Source: DASWJQ01 sp036397095
GTDB taxonomy: Bacteria; Chloroflexota; Anaerolineae; Anaerolineales; E44-bin32
Reading direction: 5' to 3'
Length of the DNA stretch: 64,000 nt
Assembly (NCBI GenBank): GCA_036397095.1
Contig: DASWJQ010000085.1
Coordinates: forward strand, 1 to 64,000
Shown: in pieces, positions 59,901 through 64,000 of the stretch
Layout: each line of letters starts with the position of its first letter
Numbering within the stretch: the first letter of the stretch is position 1
Position numbers and translations under genes: made by a program
Notes under the pieces: model-generated
What the model was told of the DNA's origin: nothing
The model's database searches: none
Seen by the model: only the letters and a program-made list of their open reading frames with translations

Positions 59901-60713
59901 AGCGGGTTGGCCGTCCTCGACCAACAGGAAGGCCGGCGGTCCACTCTCTCTCGGCACTCCAGCCGCCTTTACGCGGTCGATAGCCGGTTCGACGAGCCTG
60001 GCGTGCTCTTCGGCTGGGGCTTGCTCAGCTAATTCTTCAACGAGCCGCCGGGTCTGTATGCTGGGCTCCACGCCCAATTCACCTTCAAGCGCTCCGGTCA
60101 GCCGCTGAAAGTTTGCGGCCACCGCAGCGGCATCCCCCAATGCGTGGTGCGCTCGCATCAACGCACGATATGCCGGCTCGGGCACGCCCGAATGGGAAAT
60201 CCAGCGCTCCGCCCATTCGAGCACCGCCGCCCAGCGTCTTTGATCCACCAGCATCTCCAGCAGCTGTTGCATGCGCCGGTCGTACTTGGCGCTCAAGCGC
60301 TCCCGCTCGGCGTCGACCCAATCCTCGTAGAATCCCGGCAGGAGCTCGCCGCGATAAGCTGCCAGGCTGGCCTGCCAGGCCTCGAGCGATCCGGCCTCTG
60401 GTTCGGACTCGAACGTTTCCACGTCGAAGGCAATCGAACCGGCTGCCTCAAAGCGGATCACCAGGTTGTCGGATTCAAACCAGGCCTCTCCGACCGCTTG
60501 CCGCAGCCGCCACAAGGAATGGCGAAGGTTCCCGCGGGCATTGGCCTCGCTCGAATCCGGCCAGAACAGGCCCGCCAGCTGCTCCCGGCGGTGAGTCTGC
60601 CCCCGATTGAGCATGAGATAGGCAAGCAGGGATTGGGCCGGACGGGATGGAATGTCGACGACTTCACCGTCGAGCGAGATATGAAATTGGCCGAGCAATC
60701 TCACTTCCAACAT
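56976..60713 (-). CDS. BTAD-domain regulator with AAA ATPase and TPR repeats
   Basis: A 1245-residue signal-transducing transcription regulator of the SARP/AfsR and LAL-like class. N-terminal winged-helix (about 1-90: LLGQFHISLDGEVVDIPSRPAQSLLAYLML) and BTAD helical domain (about 100-230), then a STAND/AAA ATPase with Walker A VGEAGRGKS (302-310) and Walker B LLFLDDLHWID (about 460-470), and TPR-like repeats over about 700-1230. Such proteins switch on genes, often secondary metabolism, when a ligand is bound. The promoter and a palindrome lie at 60781-60800. It is flanked on both sides by paralogous small membrane peptides, which may be its targets. Confidence 0.92.
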   Translation of the reverse strand: MLEVRLLGQFHISLDGEVVDIPSRPAQSLLAYLMLNRGQTHRREQLAGLFWPDSSEANARGNLRHSLWRLRQAVGEAWFESDNLVIRFEAAGSIAFDVETFESEPEAGSLEAWQASLAAYRGELLPGFYEDWVDAERERLSAKYDRRMQQLLEMLVDQRRWAAVLEWAERWISHSGVPEPAYRALMRAHHALGDAAAVAANFQRLTGALEGELGVEPSIQTRRLVEELAEQAPAEEHARLVEPAIDRVKAAGVPRESGPPAFLLVEDGQPAQSVFGRERELARLRDWLEAALDGAGQPALIVGEAGRGKSALIEAFAALAERMDPRLLIAKGVCDVYTGLDDPFLPFRQILTTLVGDVEPQWAAGAISRQQAERLWRASPDVLQAVVERGQDLVGVVVPRRSLQASLGAWESSSNATAMQVAELVASGGPAGVQAPHQSRILEECVDVLLNLASRRPVLLFLDDLHWIDPSSGALLLQLVRSIRRQPVLLVGAYRREEIRPLGEGRPHPLEEVISEVKRQYGDVWIDLDSASAEEYRPLVDGLIDSQPNDLGPAFRRRLADLTGGHPLFITELLQVMQDRGDLRQDKTGRWIESDGLDWDVIPVRVEGVIQQRTGRLDPELKEAMAIASVQGERFQAQVVAEVQGVDPGGLTARFSHELERQHRLVSEVGSQRIGDRLLSEFRFRHILIQRYYYQQLGESERVFLHQATADALERSYGQESGEVAHRLARHFMEADMPARAIEYLVEAGRQALRASANQEAVDLLERALGLYVDTPGAADPQPADRLKTARMWRYAGEAYYRIGDLERSRQRLERGLEALGERSPESRNRLRLSLIGQGLLQVLHRLVPASLVRRGPARRPVLREIAYIYKMLAEVYLFANDLLPTARAALRALNTAEGAGSSPELVRAYADMAPAMPLVGLRYMGQLYRRKALETAAQVGDPLATAYAQLSTGYYLAGEAEWAAARQALEEANRFHEHAGDWNRLGIGYDLLSNVAVLQGGLVEQHEWAEKLLSLAERSGSLQHRTWALDNLARNLILAGGQRRVAEVAELAKTSLGLIVQYPAATERLTVLSLLAESHLALSDTQAALGYADEAAEVMAQSGPVSFALWGGYVGLAQVYLSLWEDEGGKASAGLTAKAEWACQQLGLFARTFPIGRPRAATLAGNLALCRGSAERARRQWQLGLRKAEQLAMPLERAYAHLQLGTSYQAGSSERFEHLTEAETIYRDLEAATGLELVRAHNEK

Positions 60714-60780
60714 GCCAATCGTCCTGGACCCTACGCTGTCACGGCCGTCGGCTCTCCTACTTAGAGCGGGAGGTTCGGGG

Positions 60781-60800
60781 AGTATAGCACTGCAGTACTA
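60781..60800 (-). promoter_or_regulatory. Regulator promoter with overlapping palindrome
   Basis: The -10 TATACT (extended TGCTATACT, 60786-60781, minus) overlaps the near-perfect palindrome TAGCACTGCAGTACTA (60785-60800; only one pair mismatched). Start near 60774, leader about 61 nt. The palindrome is well placed for autoregulation of the BTAD regulator; that is inference. Confidence 0.45.
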
Positions 60801-60964
60801 GCTGGCCGCTCTCTCGGCGCCAACCGGCGAGTTTCCACGCCCAACGGCGAACAACGACTGCACAACGCCCCGAAAACGGTCGCAAGCTAGGCTGTGGACA
60901 GGTTCGAGCATCACCACCGCTGCCTCACCGACGCCGAAAAACTGCCCACAGAAGGAGAGCTGTC

Positions 60965-61168
60965 ATGTCGTATCAAATCCCGTCGAATGGCCAGGGCCTG
61001 CGCGAATTCGGGCTGGATCGCTACCGCCAACTTGCCGACGAAGCCGAGCGACAAAGGCTGGCCAAGCAAGCGTCTGGCTCGGCCGAACAGGCCCGCTTTG
61101 ATTTCGCCCCGATGGTCGCCATCGCTCTGACACTGTCGGCGCTGGTGACTGTTGGCAGCTTGGTCTAG
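60965..61168 (+). CDS. Small membrane peptide, paralogue B
   Basis: A 67-residue peptide: MSYQIPSNGQGLREFGLDRYRQLADEAERQRLAKQA, then one membrane helix at about 46-65. Same design as the 68-residue peptide at 55070, with about half of the N-terminal 35 residues identical. AGAAGGAG precedes the ATG. It is transcribed divergently from the giant BTAD regulator (251-bp gap). The hydrophobic C-terminus suggests membrane insertion with a cytoplasmic helix. Function unknown. Confidence 0.8.
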   Translation: MSYQIPSNGQGLREFGLDRYRQLADEAERQRLAKQASGSAEQARFDFAPMVAIALTLSALVTVGSLV

Positions 61169-61505
61169 GCGCGCCCGCTCAACTGCCTGGTCCATGCTCG
61201 GCACGAAGGGGACGAGCGCTTACAAGAAGAAGGGCCTGGATGATCCGGGCCCTTCTTCGCGTTCGTCGCTGCTGGTCGCATATGACATCGGAGGAGCACT
61301 TGAAGGACCGTTTGCTGGGCACCCGGTTGGTGCACCTCCGAGGTCCGAAGGGCCGCTGACCTCCGAGGTGCACAAAACTCCCAGCTCAGAAAGAAACGCG
61401 CAAGCGCTCCTCGGAGGTCGTCATTGCTGTCATGACCTCGCAGGAGCGCTAGAGGTATGCATTATCGTGTAGGCAGGCTTGTGCACCTCCGAGGTCCCGG
61501 GGGGT
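61169..61505. repeat. Intergenic region with family-C palindromes
   Basis: Holds a hairpin (AAGAAGAAGGGCC/GGGCCCTTCTTCG, about 61225-61259) that may terminate peptide B, then copies of the CCTCCGAGGT unit: TGCACCTCCGAGGTC 61331-61345 and its inverted copy 61358-61372; AGCGCTCCTCGGAGGTC 61403-61419 and its near-inverted copy 61434-61450; and 61482-61497. No gene is supported here. Confidence 0.7.
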
Positions 61506-61781
61506 TCACCGCCGCGCGTGGAACCCGCTGAACTCCCCTGTCGGCGTCTCCCACTCGACTTCGACCTCGGACACCTGCGCCGCCGGCGACCCGTTCCAAC
61601 ACCAATCGATCATGGCTTCCACGTTGGACTCCGGCCCCTCGAATACGGCCTCGACACGGCCATCCCGCAAGTTGCGTACCCAGCCCGCCACCCCCCGGCG
61701 CTGCGCCGCTTGCACCGTGTTATAGCGGTAACCGACCCCCTGCACCCGGCCCGCAACCCACACATGCGCCCGCTTGGCTCC
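61506..61781 (-). CDS. acyP: Acylphosphatase
   Basis: Hydrolyses acyl phosphates. 91 residues from ATG 61781 (MGAKRAHVWVAGRVQGVGYRYN): catalytic Arg in GRVQGVGYR and the Asn in GWVRNLRDGRVE. ATG 61820 would add 13 residues without family support. Usual length 90-100 residues. Stands alone between repeats and the nuo genes. Confidence 0.93.
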   Translation of the reverse strand, partial: GAKRAHVWVAGRVQGVGYRYNTVQAAQRRGVAGWVRNLRDGRVEAVFEGPESNVEAMIDWCWNGSPAAQVSEVEVEWETPTGEFSGFHARR

Positions 61782-61889
61782 CATAACTGGCACCCTACTC
61801 GCTTGGTTGCTGACATTCATGCTAGCAGACAACATACACCGCCGAGCGCGATCGGCGCCCCAGCCATGACCGGCATCCGTTGTCTGAAG

Positions 61890-63338
61890 CTACGGCAGGA
61901 AGGCGAGCAATCCAGCCTGGCTGGCCAGCGCAAACAGCGGCGCCGGCAGCAAGCCGAAGATCAAGGTGGCCAGCGCGGTGATAGCGACCGATCCATTGAG
62001 CCAGGCCTCGGAGCGAACTTCGGGCTCACCTGGCTGCATATACATCACGATGACGACCCGCAGGTAGTAGTAAGCCGACACCAGCGAGGTGACCACGCCG
62101 ACGATGGCCAGCCAGACCAGATCCGCCTGCAGCACGGCGCGGAACAAGTAGAACTTGCCGATGAAGCCTGCCGTTGGCGGCAAACCGGTCAACGACAGCA
62201 TGAATACGACCATTGCCAGCGCCAATCCGGGCCGGCGCTCGGCCAGGCCCGCGTAGTCTTCGATCGCCAGCCCTTGCCCCTCGCGTCGCTCGAGCGCCAC
62301 CACCACACCCCAGGCGCCCAGGTTGGTCAACGCGTACGCCAGCAGATAGAACAAGGCCGCCCCAACGGCATCCCCGGCGACCGCCGGATCGGCCGCCGCC
62401 GGTAGCGCCATCAAGATGTACCCGGCATGGGCGATGCTCGAGTAGGCCAGCATGCGTTTGATGTTGCGCTGGGCGATGGCGGCCACATTGCCCCAGGTCA
62501 TCGTGATGGCCGCCAGCCACATGGCGAGCGGTCCCCAGGCGCCGGCCAAAGACGGGAAGGCGGCGATAAACACCCGTAGCAGGGCAGCAAAGCCACCGGC
62601 CTTGGCGCCGACCGACATGAAGCCGACGATCGGGCTGGGCGCGCCATGGTAGACATCCGGTATCCACATATGAAACGGTACGGCGGCGACCTTAAAGCCG
62701 AGCCCGACCAGGATCATTGTGACCCCCATCATTAGCATCGGCGTGGCGGATCCAGCCTGGGCCAGCGCCGTCACGATTTCCCGCAGCCCACTGCTGCCGG
62801 TGGCACCATAGACCAACGCGATGCCGTAGACCAAGAAGCCCGAGGCGAAAGCGCCCAGCAGGAAGTACTTCATCGCCGATTCCTGCGATTCCCGCCTGGG
62901 CGAAGCGAACCCCGACAGCACATATAGGGGGATCGACAGCAGCTCAAGCGCCAGGAAGACCACGATCAGGTCGGCCGCCTGGGCCATCAGCATCATGCCG
63001 CTGATCGAGAACAGCAGCAGAATGTAGTACTCGCCGTGCAGGAGCTCCATGCGGCGCAGGTAGTCGTAAGCCAGGCCAATGCCAACAATGCCCGCCAGCA
63101 AGAAAACGATGTTGAGGAACGCGCTAAAACCATCAACCGCCAGCATGCCACCAAACGCCTGCTGCTGGGTCCCGAGATTACCCAGGCTGACAACCAGCGC
63201 CGCTAGCAATCCCAGGGCCGCCAGCAGGGCGGTCCAGCCCTTGCGATCGGCCGGAATTACGAGGTCGACCAGCGTCAGCAGGATGGCCGACGACAGGACA
63301 ACCAGCAGCGGCAGCGTGGCGAGCAGATCCTGGCTCAT
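61890..63338 (-). CDS. nuoN: NADH-quinone oxidoreductase subunit N
   Basis: Antiporter-like membrane subunit of respiratory complex I. 482 residues with about fourteen helices. Typical segments: LLHGEYYILLLFSISGMMLMAQA, MKYFLLGAFASGFLVYGIAL, KRMLAYSSIAHAGYIL (conserved Lys on helix) and SLTGLPPTAGFIGKFYLF. Starts 3 nt after the nuoM stop, the standard order. Full length. Confidence 0.96.
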   Translation of the reverse strand: MSQDLLATLPLLVVLSSAILLTLVDLVIPADRKGWTALLAALGLLAALVVSLGNLGTQQQAFGGMLAVDGFSAFLNIVFLLAGIVGIGLAYDYLRRMELLHGEYYILLLFSISGMMLMAQAADLIVVFLALELLSIPLYVLSGFASPRRESQESAMKYFLLGAFASGFLVYGIALVYGATGSSGLREIVTALAQAGSATPMLMMGVTMILVGLGFKVAAVPFHMWIPDVYHGAPSPIVGFMSVGAKAGGFAALLRVFIAAFPSLAGAWGPLAMWLAAITMTWGNVAAIAQRNIKRMLAYSSIAHAGYILMALPAAADPAVAGDAVGAALFYLLAYALTNLGAWGVVVALERREGQGLAIEDYAGLAERRPGLALAMVVFMLSLTGLPPTAGFIGKFYLFRAVLQADLVWLAIVGVVTSLVSAYYYLRVVIVMYMQPGEPEVRSEAWLNGSVAITALATLIFGLLPAPLFALASQAGLLAFLP

Positions 63339-63341
63339 CGG

Positions 63342-64000
63342 CTAGGGCAGGGCGACGGCGGCCGTCTGGACAATGGCCAAGACTTTATCCACGGACGGGC
63401 CCATCAGGTCGAAGAAAGGCTTGGGATAGAGCCCAATCCAGAAAATCAGGACCAACAACGGCGCCAGCGTGGCGACCTCACGCCAATTGAGGTCAGCCAA
63501 TCCTTCGTTTTCGGACTTGTCGAGGGGTCCCAGGAACATCTTCTGGAACATCTGGAGCATGTAAATTGCCGCCAGGATCACGCCAAGGGCGCCAAAGCTG
63601 GCGAACAGGGCACTGCCCAGCGTTTCAGAGCCAAAGGCCCCCAACAGGATGGCGAATTCGCCGACAAAGCCATTGAGGCCGGGCAGGCCCATGGATGAAA
63701 GGGTGACGATCAGTGTCAACACGGCATAGACCGGCATCACCTTCCACAACCCACCGAAGGCATCCATCGCCCGTGTGTGCCGTCGCTCATAGATCATGCC
63801 GACGATCAAGAACAAGGCGCCGGTGCTGATGCCATGGTTGACCATCTGCAGCAGACTGCCCTGCACGCCCTGCTCGTTGAGCGCAAATAACCCAAGCATG
63901 ACAAAACCGAGGTGGCTGACCGACGAGTAGGCGACCAGTTTCTTGATGTCACGCTGCGGGTAGGACACCGCCGCTCCATACAAGATGCCGATCACCCCCA
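63342..64000 (-). CDS. nuoM: NADH-quinone oxidoreductase subunit M (partial)
   Basis: C-terminal part of the antiporter-like subunit M; the N-terminus runs beyond the window end, so only about 219 residues are seen. Segments such as KKLVAYSSVSHLGFVMLGL, LLQMVNHGISTGALFLIVGMIYERRHTR and SSMGLPGLNGFVGEFAILLGAF are characteristic of NuoM. Stop at 63342, followed by nuoN. Confidence 0.95.
   Translation of the reverse strand, partial: GVIGILYGAAVSYPQRDIKKLVAYSSVSHLGFVMLGLFALNEQGVQGSLLQMVNHGISTGALFLIVGMIYERRHTRAMDAFGGLWKVMPVYAVLTLIVTLSSMGLPGLNGFVGEFAILLGAFGSETLGSALFASFGALGVILAAIYMLQMFQKMFLGPLDKSENEGLADLNWREVATLAPLLVLIFWIGLYPKPFFDLMGPSVDKVLAIVQTAAVALP

Overview
The window is about 62% GC by eye, densely packed, and carries no rRNA, CRISPR array, phage or insertion sequence that I can identify. 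Gene content points to the phylum Chloroflexota, most likely an Anaerolineae-type lineage. Supporting signs are a bacterial Elp3, many membrane-anchored TPR proteins and lipoproteins with Pro/Thr-rich linkers, a LysM-M23 peptidase, a BTAD-type giant regulator, paired ATP- and PPi-type phosphofructokinases, and intergenic palindromic repeats. The phylum is an inference from content; no 16S gene is present.

Layout. 0-5 kb: small membrane protein, B12-dependent acyl-CoA mutase large subunit, two tandemly duplicated lipoproteins, DUF4013 membrane protein. 5-11.3 kb (minus): dnaE-pfkA-PPi-pfk-small protein, an apparent operon. 11.4-20.9 kb: GH31 glucosidase, ECF sigma/anti-sigma/bactofilin-like operon, ABC exporter, nitroreductase overlapping a remnant of a molybdenum hydroxylase, Tat-lipoprotein 5'-nucleotidase. 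20.9-24.4 kb: DUF429 protein, then Elp3 and a Trm9/ALKBH8-like methyltransferase in divergent orientation, followed by tRNA-Ser(UGA), tRNA-Ser(GCU) and tRNA-Arg(GCG). 24.4-25 kb: repeat-rich gene desert. 25-35 kb (minus): LysM-M23 peptidase, rho, then rpsB-tsf-pyrH-frr-uppS-cdsA-glpX and a membrane protein with a Rho-N-like domain. 35-39.7 kb (minus): ugd, two M16 peptidase subunits, acpS. 39.8-45.4 kb: nitroreductase and histidine degradation genes (hutU, hutI) enclosing two membrane proteins. 45.5-54.5 kb: PspC protein, groES-groEL under a CIRCE operator, three TPR membrane proteins, small membrane proteins, RNase Z, FmdB-like zinc ribbon. 55-61.2 kb: an accessory block with two paralogous about 68-aa membrane peptides flanking a secreted protein, a methyltransferase and a 1245-aa BTAD/AAA/TPR regulator. 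61.5-64 kb: acylphosphatase and nuoN-nuoM (nuoM runs off the end).

The strongest candidates for something new are (1) the Elp3 / Trm9-like pair, which appears to share one -10 element driving two leaderless transcripts and so suggests a bacterial wobble-uridine modification pathway, and (2) the accessory block in which duplicated small membrane peptides bracket a large signal-type regulator. Other points of note are a ribosomal protein S2 with an extremely acidic tail, a membrane-anchored Rho-N-like protein beside rho, and three families of intergenic palindromes.
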